From the NCBI RefSeq assembly GCF_900129795.1, contig NZ_FQWW01000004.1, forward strand, positions 248,001 to 312,000: a DNA stretch of 64,000 bases. Direction: 5' to 3'. A model generated the notes under the pieces. The model was given only the letters and a program-made list of their open reading frames with translations, searched no databases and had not been told where the DNA came from. Shown here piece after piece: positions 8,332-17,707 of the stretch (position 1 is the stretch's first letter; each line of letters begins with the position of its first letter). Position numbers and translations under genes: made by a program. The stretch is from Flavobacterium sp. CF108. GTDB taxonomy: Bacteria; Bacteroidota; Bacteroidia; Flavobacteriales; Flavobacteriaceae.

Positions 8332-9975
8332 ATGGCTTTAAACACAACAAACCCAACCGGGACTGAAGCGTGGAAAAATCTGCAAAACCACTATAACGCA
8401 ATTCACGAAACTACGATACAAGAATTATTTCAGCAGGATAATGCTCGTGCTGAAAAATTCAACTTACAATGGAATGATTTTTTAGTTGATTATTCTAAAA
8501 ACAATATTACGCCAGAAACGCTTTCTCTTTTATTAGAATTAGCAAATTCAATTGGATTAAAAGATGCAATCTCTCAATATTTTGGAGGAGAATTAATCAA
8601 TCAAACTGAAAACAGAGCCGTTTTACATACCGCTTTGCGTGCTCCGGAATCGGCAGTTATTAAAGTTGATGGAGAAAACGTAATTCCAGAAGTTTATGAA
8701 GTAAAAAATAAAATCAAAAACTTTACAAACGAAGTTATTTCGGGAGAAAGAAAAGGTTTTACAGGAAAAGCTTTTACAGATATTGTAAATATTGGAATTG
8801 GTGGTTCTGACCTTGGTCCGGTTATGGCGGTTGAAGCTTTACAATTTTACAAAAATCACCTGAACACACATTTCGTTTCGAATGTTGATGGTGACCATGT
8901 AAACGAGATTATTAAAAAACTGAATCCTGAAACAACTTTATTTTTAATTGTTTCTAAAACTTTTACAACTCAGGAAACTTTATCAAATTCTGAAACTATT
9001 AGAGAATGGTTCTTGAAATCAGCTTCTCAGGAAGATGTTGCAAAACATTTTGTGGCGGTTTCAACTAACATTCAAAAAGTAACTGAATTTGGAATTAATC
9101 CAGACAACGTTTTCCCAATGTGGGACTGGGTTGGAGGAAGATTTTCTTTATGGAGTGCTGTTGGTTTAAGCATAGCCTTGGCAATTGGTTTTGATAATTA
9201 CAACCAATTATTAGTAGGAGCAAATGAAACAGATGAGCATTTTAAATCGGCAGAATTTGACCAAAACATTCCAGTAATTTTAGCATTATTAAGCGTTTGG
9301 TATAACAATTTCTTTGGTGCCGAAAGTGAAGCTTTGATTCCTTACACACAATATTTATCAAAATTAGCTCCGTATTTGCAGCAGGCAACTATGGAAAGTA
9401 ACGGAAAAAGTGTTGGCCGCGACGGAAAACCGGTTAATTACCAAACTGGAACAATTATTTGGGGAGAGCCGGGAACAAATTCGCAACACGCATTCTTCCA
9501 ATTAATTCATCAGGGAACAAAAATAATCCCAACAGATTTTATTGGATTTGTAAAACCACTTTACGGAAACGAAGATCACCATAACAAATTGATGTCAAAC
9601 TTTTTTGCTCAGACCGAAGCTTTATTAAATGGTAAAACCGAAGCACAAGTTCAGGCTGAATTTGATAAACAAGGTTTATCTGCAGACAAAGCTTCTTATT
9701 TACGACCATTTAAAGTTTTCACCGGAAACAAACCAACCAATACAATCTTGATTCAAAAATTAACCCCTAAATCTTTAGGTTCATTGATTGCTTTATATGA
9801 ACACAAGATTTTTGTTCAGGGCGTTATCTGGAACATTTTTAGTTTTGATCAATGGGGAGTTGAATTGGGAAAACAATTAGCAAATTCAATTTTAGAAGAG
9901 ATTAACTCTAAAACTGTTAAAAATCACGATAGCTCAACTTCATTTTTGCTAAACCACTTTTTGAAGAATAAATAA
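8332..9975 (+). CDS. pgi: Glucose-6-phosphate isomerase
   Basis: Interconverts glucose 6-phosphate and fructose 6-phosphate in glycolysis. The 547-residue length is that of the long, E. coli-type enzyme. Visible signatures are IGGSDLGP (157-163), [14 protein letters not shown] (265-278), the catalytic Glu355 in MESNGKS, His386 in GTNSQHAFF, and the C-terminal signature [19 protein letters not shown]. It is monocistronic here: it has its own -7 box and is followed by a 321-bp gap. Confidence 0.98.
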   Translation: MALNTTNPTGTEAWKNLQNHYNAIHETTIQELFQQDNARAEKFNLQWNDFLVDYSKNNITPETLSLLLELANSIGLKDAISQYFGGELINQTENRAVLHTALRAPESAVIKVDGENVIPEVYEVKNKIKNFTNEVISGERKGFTGKAFTDIVNIGIGGSDLGPVMAVEALQFYKNHLNTHFVSNVDGDHVNEIIKKLNPETTLFLIVSKTFTTQETLSNSETIREWFLKSASQEDVAKHFVAVSTNIQKVTEFGINPDNVFPMWDWVGGRFSLWSAVGLSIALAIGFDNYNQLLVGANETDEHFKSAEFDQNIPVILALLSVWYNNFFGAESEALIPYTQYLSKLAPYLQQATMESNGKSVGRDGKPVNYQTGTIIWGEPGTNSQHAFFQLIHQGTKIIPTDFIGFVKPLYGNEDHHNKLMSNFFAQTEALLNGKTEAQVQAEFDKQGLSADKASYLRPFKVFTGNKPTNTILIQKLTPKSLGSLIALYEHKIFVQGVIWNIFSFDQWGVELGKQLANSILEEINSKTVKNHDSSTSFLLNHFLKNK

Positions 9976-10296
9976 GAATAATTAAGAGCATTTTTCCTAA
10001 CAATTTGTAACGCTTTGATTTGTAAAAATTAAGGCGTTTTTTCGTATAAATAAACCCTATATGGTCTGTTTTTTGCGAATAATTGCAAGTATAGCGCTAC
10101 AGCACCACTTGAAATATTATTATTTTAACAAAATACAGGTATTTAAATTCAACAAAAGGTTGTTTTATTTAAAGAAAAAAGAAAATTTCATTTTAATGTG
10201 CAGCACAAACCGTAAAACTTATTTTTCTTAACATTTTGATAACATTATCTGATTTAATTGTTATAATTTTGCCAAAAACAATAAACTCAAGAACAA
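9976..10296. other. Intergenic region: weak terminator, AT-rich DNA and receptor promoter
   Basis: A short stem AACGC/GCGTT followed by T-rich DNA (10009-10042) may end the pgi transcript, but its 5-bp core is weak. The middle is AT-rich with no gene seen. Near the end, TAATTTTG (10264-10271) is a good -7 box 26 bp before the receptor start; a TTTG lies 25 bp upstream of it, longer than the usual 17-23 bp spacing. Confidence 0.45.
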
Positions 10297-13074
10297 ATGA
10301 AGAAAATGAAAAATTGGTTACTTACTGGACTATTTTTTATGATAGTTTCAACCGTATTTTCTCAAGGAAAAATTACTGGTACTGTTACAGATGGTACTGG
10401 TTCATTACCAGGGGCTAACGTTTTGATCAAAGGATCTAGCGCTGCCACTTCAACAGATTTTGATGGTAAATTTAGTATCGAATCTGCAACAAGTACAGGA
10501 GAAATCGTTATCTCTTACTTAGGTTATCAAAGCCAAACTGTAAAATTTACAGTAAATGGTTCTACAAATTTAGGAACAATCGTTTTAGCTTCAAATTCTA
10601 ACGAATTATCAGAAATTGTTGTCAAAAGTACTACTGTAGATATTGCGAAAGACAGAAAAACACCTGTTGCAGTTTCTACAATTAAAGCCGCTGAAATTCA
10701 GGCGAAATTAGGAAATCAAGAGATTCCTGAAATGTTAAAAAGCACTCCATCTGTTTACGTAACTAAATCTGGTGGTGGTTTTGGAGATTCAAGAATTACA
10801 GTTCGTGGATTTAGCCAAAATAACGTTGCCGTAATGGTAAACGGTATGCCAGTTAACGATATGGAAAACGGAGCTGTATACTGGAGTAACTGGGCAGGTT
10901 TATCTGACGTTACTTCTTTCATTCAAGTACAAAGAGGTTTAGGATCTTCAAAATTAGCTATTGCTTCTGTTGGGGGTACTATGAACTACGTAACCAAAGC
11001 TTCAGATTTGAAACAAGGCGGTACTGTTGGTACTTCTTTTGGTAACGATAATTTCTTCAAATCTAACGTTTCTTACAATACAGGAAAATTAGACAGCGGA
11101 TTCTCTGCTTCTGTTTTATATAGCCACACACAAGGTGATGGATACGTTGATGGAACTAAATTTAACGGAGATAACTACTATATAGCTCTTGGTTATACTA
11201 CAAAAAATAACAAGCACGATTTCCAATTTACGGTTACTGGTGCTCCACAATGGCACGATCAAAGATCTACATTTATTACTATAGCTCAATACCAACAATA
11301 TGGTACAGCTACTGATCCAAACATTAAATATAACTCTGATTGGGGTTATAAAGATGGACAAGAATTTAACATGGTAAGAAACTACTACCACAAACCAGTT
11401 GTTTCATTAAACTATGATTTCCAAATCAATGAAACTTCAAAATTATCAACTGTTGCTTACGTTTCTTTCGGACGTGGAGGAGGATCTAGAGGAGCAGGTG
11501 GTGCTGGAAACAATAATTATACTAGTGCTACATTTAGAACAGCAGATGGTTTAGTTGATTATGATAAAATCGTTCGTTGGAATACAGGGCAACAAGTTAT
11601 CAGATTCAACAATACAGATAATGTTCGTGCAACAAATGGTACAACTGGTCAATTCCAGAATAGTTCTAATACAGGAAGAACTGGATCAGGAACAGCAACT
11701 TCTCCATATGTTTTCAACAATACTTCTGGTATTTCTCAAATATCTTCTGTTAACTCACACAACTGGTATGGAGCTATTATTAATTTCAACAAAAAATTCT
11801 CTGATCAATTAACTTGGGATTTAGGAGTTGACGTAAGAGGATACAAAGGTCTTCACTACCAAAACGTAAATAACCTTTTAGGAGCAGATGCATATATCGA
11901 TAATTTTGATGTTAACAACCCAAATAGAACTTTATACGGTACGTATTCTACATACGCCGCTTGGAACGTATTTAAAGATACTGACAAAGAAGAAAAAATC
12001 AACTTCAACAATGATGGTGATGTAAGATGGTATGGTGGATTTACTCAATTAGAGTATTCTACTGATAAATTTACTGCATTTGTTCAAGGTGCGCTTTCTC
12101 AACAAGGTTTCAAAAGAGTTGATTATTTCAAATATGCGGCTGGAACTCCGTTAGCAAGTACAGATTACGAGAACATCTTAGGTGGTAACGTAAAAGGTGG
12201 TATTAACTACAACATCAACGAGCACCATAATGTATTTGTTAATTCAGGATACTATTCAAAACAGCCATTCTTTAATGCTGTTTACCCAAACAACGCTTCA
12301 TTAGTAAATGGTAACTTAACAAATGAGAAAATCTTCGGTATTGAAGCTGGTTATGGTTTACGTACACAAATGTTTACTGCAAACTTAAACTTTTACCGTA
12401 CTTCATGGAAAGACAGATACCAAAGACAAAATGACGGAGCTGCTGACAACCCTGGAGGTTACTTTGATTTCGCTGGAATTACAGAAATTCACTCAGGTAT
12501 CGAGTTTGACGCTACTGCAAAAATTATTGACAAACTTACTCTTACTGGAATGTTTTCTATTGGAGATTGGAAATATGACGGAACAAGTACAAGTAACCGT
12601 TACGATTCAGGAAACAATCCTATTGGCGGAGGAACTCCTATAACATTATACCTTGACGGTGTAAGAGTTGGAGATGCTGCTCAAACAACTGCAGCGTTAG
12701 GAGCAATTTACGAAATCCTACCTCGTTTTACTGTTGATGCAAACTATTTCTACAATGATAAGTTATATGCTGCAATTTCTCCAGGAAACTTTACTTCTGC
12801 AACTAACAGAGGGTCATTACAATTACCTTCTTATGGTACAGCTGACGCTGGATTATCTTACAAATGGTTAGTTGGTAAAAACAAAGACAACTCAGTAGGT
12901 TTCAGATTAAACGTTAACAACGTTTTTGATTACACTTACATTGCTGAAGCTAAAACAAATATATTTGCAGCTGATGTTCCTACTGTTCCAACATACAAAG
13001 GTATTGCTACTACAAACCAAGTCTACTTCGGTTTTGGAAGAACTTGGAACTTTGCACTACGTTACGATTTCTAA
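10297..13074 (+). CDS. TonB-dependent outer-membrane receptor with carboxypeptidase-like regulatory domain
   Basis: A 925-residue outer-membrane receptor. The signal peptide ends near residue 23 (STVFSQG). A carboxypeptidase-D-like beta-sandwich follows (KITGTVTDGTGSLPGANVLI to about 105). The plug domain is at about 120-235 (EIPEMLKSTPSVYV, ITVRGFSQNNVAVMVNGMP, QRGLGSSKLAIASVGGTMNY). A 22-strand barrel ends with the aromatic terminus NFALRYDF. No SusD-like gene is adjacent, so it is not a SusCD pair. The substrate cannot be told from sequence; this family includes siderophore, cobalamin and other transporters. Confidence 0.92.
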   Translation: MKKMKNWLLTGLFFMIVSTVFSQGKITGTVTDGTGSLPGANVLIKGSSAATSTDFDGKFSIESATSTGEIVISYLGYQSQTVKFTVNGSTNLGTIVLASNSNELSEIVVKSTTVDIAKDRKTPVAVSTIKAAEIQAKLGNQEIPEMLKSTPSVYVTKSGGGFGDSRITVRGFSQNNVAVMVNGMPVNDMENGAVYWSNWAGLSDVTSFIQVQRGLGSSKLAIASVGGTMNYVTKASDLKQGGTVGTSFGNDNFFKSNVSYNTGKLDSGFSASVLYSHTQGDGYVDGTKFNGDNYYIALGYTTKNNKHDFQFTVTGAPQWHDQRSTFITIAQYQQYGTATDPNIKYNSDWGYKDGQEFNMVRNYYHKPVVSLNYDFQINETSKLSTVAYVSFGRGGGSRGAGGAGNNNYTSATFRTADGLVDYDKIVRWNTGQQVIRFNNTDNVRATNGTTGQFQNSSNTGRTGSGTATSPYVFNNTSGISQISSVNSHNWYGAIINFNKKFSDQLTWDLGVDVRGYKGLHYQNVNNLLGADAYIDNFDVNNPNRTLYGTYSTYAAWNVFKDTDKEEKINFNNDGDVRWYGGFTQLEYSTDKFTAFVQGALSQQGFKRVDYFKYAAGTPLASTDYENILGGNVKGGINYNINEHHNVFVNSGYYSKQPFFNAVYPNNASLVNGNLTNEKIFGIEAGYGLRTQMFTANLNFYRTSWKDRYQRQNDGAADNPGGYFDFAGITEIHSGIEFDATAKIIDKLTLTGMFSIGDWKYDGTSTSNRYDSGNNPIGGGTPITLYLDGVRVGDAAQTTAALGAIYEILPRFTVDANYFYNDKLYAAISPGNFTSATNRGSLQLPSYGTADAGLSYKWLVGKNKDNSVGFRLNVNNVFDYTYIAEAKTNIFAADVPTVPTYKGIATTNQVYFGFGRTWNFALRYDF

Positions 13075-13100
13075 TATTTAGAATCTAAATAAATATCTAA

Positions 13101-13138
13101 AGCGGCATTGACTTTTAAGTTTAATGCCGCTTTTTTTT
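13101..13138 (+). terminator. Intrinsic terminator after the receptor gene
   Basis: GCGGCATT (13102-13109) pairs with AATGCCGC (13123-13130) and is followed by eight T residues. Confidence 0.9.
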
Positions 13139-13150
13139 GACCAATTTTGC

Positions 13151-13158
13151 TATATTTG
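13151..13158 (+). promoter_or_regulatory. -7 promoter box for the small membrane protein
   Basis: TATATTTG matches TAnnTTTG. A start of transcription near 13164 leaves an 18-nt leader before the ATG at 13182, which supports that start over the upstream in-frame codon at 13137. Confidence 0.6.
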
Positions 13159-13181
13159 TTTGTAACAAAAAAACACAGTTT

Positions 13182-13604
13182 ATGTACCCTTTTCTAAAAC
13201 AACTACACTCTGGCTGGGCATATCTAGCGTTACTGCTTTTATTGTTTGCAGTAATAAACGCTGTTATTGGCTTGACTTCGAAAAAAGAATTTACAGCAAA
13301 AGACCGCAAAATATCTTTATTTGCCTTAATTGGAACGCATACTCAATTATTGATTGGATTAATCCTTTATTTTGTATCTCCATTAGGAAAAGATTCTTTT
13401 GGCCAAATGTCTAATGCCGCATTAAGATTAACATCATTAGAACATCCGCTTATTAATTTAATTGCTATAGTTTTAATAACTATTGGATGGTCAAAGCATA
13501 AAAAACTAATTAATAGTGAAGCTAAACACAAAACCTTTGCTATTTATTACGGATTAGGATTAATCCTTATTTTAAGTAGAATTCCGTGGAACCTTTGGTT
13601 CTAG
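13182..13604 (+). CDS. Small integral membrane protein, four predicted helices
   Basis: A 140-residue membrane protein with four hydrophobic segments: SGWAYLALLLLLFAVINAVI, a segment around IGTHTQLLIGLILYFV, LINLIAIVLITIGW, and TFAIYYGLGLILILSRI. His residues near or within the helices (HSGW, GTHTQ, EHP) resemble heme-binding cytochrome-b-like proteins, but that is only a suggestion. The upstream extension from 13137 overlaps the terminator T-run and promoter box and is not credible. It is flanked on both sides by terminators, so it is monocistronic. Confidence 0.78.
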   Translation: MYPFLKQLHSGWAYLALLLLLFAVINAVIGLTSKKEFTAKDRKISLFALIGTHTQLLIGLILYFVSPLGKDSFGQMSNAALRLTSLEHPLINLIAIVLITIGWSKHKKLINSEAKHKTFAIYYGLGLILILSRIPWNLWF

Positions 13605-13616
13605 AAAATACCAATT

Positions 13617-13643
13617 AAAGCCCTCCAAAAAAGGGCTTTTTTT
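13617..13643 (+). terminator. Intrinsic terminator
   Basis: AAAGCCCT and AGGGCTTT form an 8-bp stem around a short A-rich loop, followed by TTTT. Confidence 0.88.
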
Positions 13644-13694
13644 ATCTCGGCATATTATTTGTACAAACTCCCCAAGTCTGAAAAAAAATAAACC

Positions 13695-14183
13695 ATGAGT
13701 AAAAAAAACTTTATACTTACCGCATTTGCAATAACTTTTTTGAGTTGTTTTACCTACGTAATAAGTCAAACAAAGCCAGTAATTGAGCCGAAAACCCCTC
13801 AGGACACTGTAAAAAATGCCAGACCAAACATTATTGCAATCCCAACTGATTCTGTATTTACAGACAACGGTTTAAAATTAAAACTATACAAAAAAACGGC
13901 ACATGCTTCCTACTATGCAGACCGTTTTAATGGTAGAAAAACAGCTGACGGCAGCAGATTTAACAACAACAAATACACCGCCGCACACAAAAAACTTCCT
14001 TTTGGTACAAGAGTTAAAGTAACGAATGAAGCAAACGGAAAATTTGTAATTGTAAAAATAACGGATCGTGGCCCATTTGTAAAAACCCGTGAAATAGATC
14101 TTTCAAAACGAGCTTTTATGGAAATCACAAAGCACAAAGGTGCCGGAGCTATGAAAGTAACTATCGAAAGAATAATAGAATAA
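13695..14183 (+). CDS. RlpA-like septal ring lytic transglycosylase-type protein
   Basis: A 162-residue exported protein with an N-terminal hydrophobic signal ([19 protein letters not shown]; Cys18 could be lipidated). It has one double-psi beta-barrel domain. The domain shows the family sequence [17 protein letters not shown], then [17 protein letters not shown], the ITDRGPF motif with its conserved Asp, and [10 protein letters not shown]. RlpA proteins act on denuded glycan strands of peptidoglycan. No SPOR domain is present, so this is the short form. Confidence 0.88.
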   Translation: MSKKNFILTAFAITFLSCFTYVISQTKPVIEPKTPQDTVKNARPNIIAIPTDSVFTDNGLKLKLYKKTAHASYYADRFNGRKTADGSRFNNNKYTAAHKKLPFGTRVKVTNEANGKFVIVKITDRGPFVKTREIDLSKRAFMEITKHKGAGAMKVTIERIIE

Positions 14184-14184
14184 A

Positions 14185-14218
14185 AAAATCCCGTTCTGAA
14201 ATTTCAGAACGGGATTTT
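14185..14218. terminator. Bidirectional terminator between convergent genes
   Basis: A perfect 34-bp palindrome (17-bp arms, AAAATCCCGTTCTGAAA and its complement) sits between the convergent RlpA-like gene and DinB gene, with T-runs for both directions. Confidence 0.9.
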
Positions 14219-14223
14219 CTTTT

Positions 14224-14679
14224 TTAGATAAATTTCTTAATACCCATTATGATTCCGGTATGAATTCCTTCGTGATAACTCACAAAATCTAATGCGTCCT
14301 GAACATTTTTGAGATCAAAACCCATACTGGTTGTGTATTGATTATAATTTTTAAAAACATTATCATTATAATCCTTTTCTGTTTGAAGTAAAGTTTTGGT
14401 AAGCAAATCTCTAATTTCATTCACTTCTTCCTGCGAAACATCTGCTTCCGGTTTTGTTCCTTTTGAATATTTGGCAATAAGTTCATCCGAAACCTGCAAA
14501 GGCAGACCTGATAATTTATAGACTAAAATTTGCTGCGAAGCGATACAATGTCCGATGTTCCAAATCAAATTATTTTTAAATCCGTCCGGGATTTTATTTA
14601 ATTGTTCCAATGAATGATGGTCTAAAATTTTTACAAGGATTTCCCTAATAGTCTTTTGTGTTTCAAAAACTGAACTCAT
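14224..14679 (-). CDS. DinB-family four-helix protein
   Basis: A 151-residue DinB/YfiT-type four-helix bundle. The metal-binding His residues are visible: one in NLIWNIGHCIAS and two in YHEGIHTGIIMG at the C-terminus. Members are metal-dependent thiol transferases or stress proteins; the partner thiol and substrate are unknown. The ATG at 14679 (MSSVFETQ) was chosen; the upstream in-frame start at 14709 would put codons inside a -7-like TAATTTTA. Not a DNA polymerase despite the name. Confidence 0.83.
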   Translation of the reverse strand: MSSVFETQKTIREILVKILDHHSLEQLNKIPDGFKNNLIWNIGHCIASQQILVYKLSGLPLQVSDELIAKYSKGTKPEADVSQEEVNEIRDLLTKTLLQTEKDYNDNVFKNYNQYTTSMGFDLKNVQDALDFVSYHEGIHTGIIMGIKKFI

Positions 14680-14759
14680 AATTTTATTTTTTTTTCTAAA
14701 ATTAGACAATTTTAAGTTTCAAATGAATTTTCTTTGCACTCTAACAAATTCGAAAAAAC

Positions 14760-15107
14760 ATGAACAAAATATATTATTTAGCCTCTTGCGACACTTGCCG
14801 TAAAATCATTAAAAGTCTTCCTAAAAACAATTTGGTTTTTCATGATATCAAACAAGACCCAATTACCGAAGCAGAATTAGAAGAAATGTATAAACTTTCA
14901 GGAAGTTACGAAGCTTTATTCAGCAGAAAAGCACAGTTATACAAATCAATGGATTTAAAAAACAAATCGCTGACCGAAGCTGATTTTAAAAAATATATTC
15001 TGGAGCATTATACTTTTTTAAGCCGTCCGGTTTTTATTATTGATGGCAAAATTTACATTGGCAACAGTCAGAAAAATGTAGCTGAAGTTATTCAGGCTTT
15101 GAGCTAG
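14760..15107 (+). CDS. ArsC/Spx/YffB-like thioredoxin-fold protein
   Basis: A 115-residue protein of the arsenate reductase/Spx family. The N-terminal redox motif is CDTCRK (Cys10 and Cys13), followed by the family helix and FHDIKQDPITEAEL. The C-terminus has SRPVFIIDGKIYIGNSQ. The CxxC spacing is like Spx/YffB rather than the single-Cys ArsC arrangement, and no ars genes are nearby, so a real arsenate reductase role is unlikely. Confidence 0.82.
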   Translation: MNKIYYLASCDTCRKIIKSLPKNNLVFHDIKQDPITEAELEEMYKLSGSYEALFSRKAQLYKSMDLKNKSLTEADFKKYILEHYTFLSRPVFIIDGKIYIGNSQKNVAEVIQALS

Positions 15108-15117
15108 TTTTTTTTCT

Positions 15118-15212
15118 GCCGCGAATTTCACGAATTTCCACGAATTTCATTTAAGCTTATTAAGTCTACAAACTGTGAAATTAATTTGTGGAAATTAGTG
15201 AAATTCGTGGCC
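15118..15212. repeat. Iterated-word inverted repeat (CGAATTTCA / TGAAATTCG)
   Basis: GCGAATTTCACGAATTTCC and a third copy of the word are followed about 40 bp later by the complementary words (GTGGAAATTAGTGAAATTCG), so the segment can fold into a long imperfect hairpin. Confidence 0.75.
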
Positions 15213-15280
15213 AAAAAACTTTAAATACTGATATCCCTTACAGAATAGCATTTTACATCATAACACTGCAAACTTTTATT

Positions 15281-15288
15281 TATCTTTG
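15281..15288 (+). promoter_or_regulatory. -7 promoter box for yicC
   Basis: TATCTTTG, an exact TAnnTTTG match, lies 19 bp before the yicC ATG. It supports the short start. Confidence 0.65.
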
Positions 15289-15307
15289 CGCCTTTATACT
15301 CAATTAT

Positions 15308-16168
15308 ATGATACAATCTATGACAGGGTTTGGCAAAGCTTCTTTGCAATTGCCTACAAAAAAAATCACAGTCGAAGTAAAATCCTTAAACAGTAAAGGT
15401 TTAGATTTAAACGTAAGAATGCCGTCGGTTTACCGTGAAATGGAATTAGGTTTAAGAACCCAAATCTCAACAAGACTTGAAAGGGGAAAAATTGATTTTG
15501 CAATTTACATTGAAAGTACTGCAGAGCAAACTTCGACAAAAGTAAATGTGCCTGTTGTGAAAAATTATATAGCACAATTGAGAGAGGTTTATGCTGATGC
15601 TGATGAAACGGAATTAATGAAAATGGCAGTTCGTATGCCAGACACATTAAAAACAGAACGTGAAGAAATCGATGAAAATGACTGGGAGCAAATTCAGGTT
15701 ATTATTGACGAGGCTTTACAAAACATTTTAAGTTTTAGAAAAGACGAAGGTGAATCTCTTGAAAAAGAATTTAATCTTCGAATTGGAAACATCCGCCAAT
15801 ATATGAATGATGCTTTAGCTCTTGATCCGGAACGCGTTCAGGCTATTAAAGATCGTTTGCAGACAGCAATTTCAGAATTACAGGTTAATGTTGATGAAAA
15901 TCGCTTTGAACAGGAATTGATCTATTATCTTGAAAAATTAGATATTACAGAAGAAAAAGTTCGTTTAACGAATCATTTAGATTATTTCATCGAAACCTTA
16001 GGAGGAAGCGAAGCAAATGGTCGAAAATTAGGTTTTATTACCCAAGAAATGGGTCGTGAAATTAATACAATGGGTTCAAAATCAAATCATGCACAAATGC
16101 AGAAATTGGTTGTGATGATGAAGGATGAATTGGAGAAAATTAAAGAACAGGTTTTGAATGTTTTGTAA
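15308..16168 (+). CDS. yicC: YicC-family endoribonuclease
   Basis: A 286-residue YicC-type protein. The N-terminus MIQSMTGFGKASLQLP is the family hallmark, followed by EVKSLNSKGLDLNVRMP and, at the C-terminus, GRKLGFITQEMGREINTMGS. Family members have been reported to act as RNases. An in-frame codon at 15188 would add 40 residues that match no YicC protein and overlap the -7 box TATCTTTG (15281-15288), so the ATG at 15308 is used. gmk follows, as is common in bacteria. Confidence 0.93.
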   Translation: MIQSMTGFGKASLQLPTKKITVEVKSLNSKGLDLNVRMPSVYREMELGLRTQISTRLERGKIDFAIYIESTAEQTSTKVNVPVVKNYIAQLREVYADADETELMKMAVRMPDTLKTEREEIDENDWEQIQVIIDEALQNILSFRKDEGESLEKEFNLRIGNIRQYMNDALALDPERVQAIKDRLQTAISELQVNVDENRFEQELIYYLEKLDITEEKVRLTNHLDYFIETLGGSEANGRKLGFITQEMGREINTMGSKSNHAQMQKLVVMMKDELEKIKEQVLNVL

Positions 16169-16306
16169 TTGCTGTAAGCAATAAGCTTTAAGCATTAGGC
16201 TAAAGCAAAATAAAAACATCAAACTAAAAGCTTAAAGCGTACTGCCTAAAGCTTAAAGCATAAATAAAAGCTTAAAGCATATTGCCTAAAGCCTAAAGCA
16301 TACATA
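16169..16306. repeat. Tandem 38-bp repeat of AAAGC-type words
   Basis: Two 38-bp units (16225-16262 and 16265-16302) share the pattern TAAAAGCTTAAAGC followed by TGCCTAAAGC and TAAAGCATA, differing at only a few bases. Upstream, GCTTTAAGC and TAGGCTAAAGC give related, partly inverted words. The repeat ends four bases before the gmk ATG. Confidence 0.8.
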
Positions 16307-16879
16307 ATGAACAAAGGAAAATTAATTGTTTTTTCGGCACCTTCTGGATCAGGAAAAACAACTATCGTAAAACACTTATTAGGTCAAGAAGATTTAAATC
16401 TTGAATTTTCGATCTCTGCAGCTTCACGTGACCCGCGCGGAGAAGAAGTCCACGGAAAAGATTATTATTTTATTTCGTTAGAAGAATTCAAAAAACATAT
16501 TAAAGCTGAAGATTTTCTGGAATGGGAAGAAGTTTACCGCGATAACTTTTACGGTACTTTAAAATCTGAAATTGAAAGAATCTGGGCTTTAGGGAAAAAT
16601 GTAATTTTTGACATTGATGTTGCAGGTGGTTTACGTATTAAACATAAATTTCCGGAACAAACTTTAGCTGTTTTTGTAAAACCGCCAAGTGTGGACGAAC
16701 TTAAACGCCGCTTAAAAGAGCGTTCTACAGAAAGCGACGATAAAATCAATATGCGTATTGCAAAAGCGTCTGTAGAATTAGCCACTGCGCCACAATTTGA
16801 CGTGATTATCAAAAACTATGATTTACCAGTTGCTTTAGAAGAAGCGCATCAATTGGTTAAAGATTTTGTCTCTAAGTAA
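16307..16879 (+). CDS. gmk: Guanylate kinase
   Basis: Phosphorylates GMP to GDP with ATP. It is 190 residues long. The P-loop SAPSGSGKTT is at 9-18; GMP-binding residues are in SRDPRGEEVHGKDYYFIS; FDIDVAGG and RRLKERSTESDD (lid) follow in order. It lies between yicC and nadD on the same strand, a common arrangement. Confidence 0.97.
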   Translation: MNKGKLIVFSAPSGSGKTTIVKHLLGQEDLNLEFSISAASRDPRGEEVHGKDYYFISLEEFKKHIKAEDFLEWEEVYRDNFYGTLKSEIERIWALGKNVIFDIDVAGGLRIKHKFPEQTLAVFVKPPSVDELKRRLKERSTESDDKINMRIAKASVELATAPQFDVIIKNYDLPVALEEAHQLVKDFVSK

Positions 16880-16885
16880 TTTTAT

Positions 16886-16985
16886 TCCGCAGAGATTCAC
16901 AAAGAAAAAATCACAGAGATTCGCAGAGTTCTAATTAAACTTTGCGAATCTTTGTGTTATCTTAGCGAATCTCTGAGAAACTCTA
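16886..16985. repeat. Iterated-word inverted repeat (CAGAGATTCG / CGAATCT)
   Basis: CGCAGAGATTCAC, CACAGAGATTCGCAGAG on the left and the complementary CTTTGCGAATCTTTGTG, TAGCGAATCTCTGAG on the right fill the gmk-nadD gap. Confidence 0.75.
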
Positions 16986-16989
16986 AAAA

Positions 16990-17571
16990 ATGAAAATAGG
17001 TCTTTATTTCGGAACATACAATCCTATTCATATTGGTCATTTGATCATTGCCAATCATATGGCCGAGTTTGCAGATTTAGATCAGATTTGGATGGTCGTT
17101 ACGCCTCATAATCCGTTAAAAAAGAAAGCAACTTTGCTTGATGATCATCATCGTTTACAAATGGTTTATCTGGCAACTGAGGATTATCCGAAAATCAAAC
17201 CTTCGGATATTGAGTTTAAATTACCGCAGCCGAATTATACCGTAATTACTTTAGCTCATTTACAGGAAAAACATCCAAATCATGAATTCTCTTTAATTAT
17301 GGGAGAAGACAACTTGAAAACGTTTCATAAATGGAGAAACTACGAGGTAATTCTTGAAAATCATGATATTTATGTTTATCCGAGAATTTCTGATGAACCT
17401 GAAAATACAGAATTAAAATCGCACCCAAAAATTCATGTAATCGATGCGCCAATTGTAGAAATCTCTTCGACTTTTATTCGAAACAGCATTAAAGAAGGCA
17501 AAAATATTCAGCCTTTGCTGCCGCCAAAAGTTTGGGAATATATTGATCATAATAATTTTTATAAGAAATAA
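16990..17571 (+). CDS. nadD: Nicotinate-nucleotide adenylyltransferase
   Basis: Adenylates nicotinate (and often nicotinamide) mononucleotide in NAD+ synthesis. It is 193 residues long. The nucleotidyltransferase motif GTYNPIHIGHL is at 9-19, the second motif SSTFIRNSIKEG near 155-166. It converges on the NAD+ salvage gene at 17708, so the dedicated adenylyltransferase and the nicotinamide salvage cluster are direct neighbours. Confidence 0.96.
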   Translation: MKIGLYFGTYNPIHIGHLIIANHMAEFADLDQIWMVVTPHNPLKKKATLLDDHHRLQMVYLATEDYPKIKPSDIEFKLPQPNYTVITLAHLQEKHPNHEFSLIMGEDNLKTFHKWRNYEVILENHDIYVYPRISDEPENTELKSHPKIHVIDAPIVEISSTFIRNSIKEGKNIQPLLPPKVWEYIDHNNFYKK

Positions 17572-17574
17572 TAC

Positions 17575-17657
17575 TGTCATTGCGAGGAACGAAGCAATCT
17601 CGCTTGCTACGTCAATTAGTCTATTGCAGTGAGATTGCTTCGTTCCTCGCAATGACA
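17575..17657. repeat. Perfect 27-bp inverted repeat (CATTGCGAGGAACGAAGC type)
   Basis: The arm at 17575-17601 is the exact reverse complement of 17631-17657, separated by 29 bp. The core word CATTGCGAGGAACGAAGC is, from general knowledge, widespread in intergenic repeats of many bacterial genomes. No open frame or transposase is associated. Confidence 0.9.
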
Positions 17658-17670
17658 AATAGAACACAAT

Positions 17671-17698
17671 AAAAAAAACCTGAACTTACATTCAGGCT
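17671..17698 (-). terminator. Intrinsic terminator of the NAD cluster
   Basis: Read on the minus strand, CCTGAA pairs with TTCAGG around a 6-nt loop and is followed by eight T residues. It lies 10 bp after the stop of the 17708 gene. Confidence 0.8.
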
Positions 17699-17707
17699 TT
17701 CTTGTTT

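Noticed and set aside
14224..14679. DinB as DNA polymerase IV
   Set aside because: The protein is a 151-residue four-helix bundle with metal His residues, unrelated to the polymerase of the same name.
14760..15107. True arsenate reductase
   Set aside because: CxxC spacing and the absence of ars genes favour a general ArsC/Spx-like redox protein.
15188..15307. N-terminal extension of YicC
   Set aside because: The extra 40 residues match no YicC feature and include the promoter box; translation almost certainly starts at 15308.
16169..16306. Iteron-like repeats suggesting a replication origin
   Set aside because: No replication gene, DnaA box cluster or long AT-rich unwinding region accompanies them; they lie in an ordinary yicC-gmk gap and fit the intergenic word-repeat pattern.
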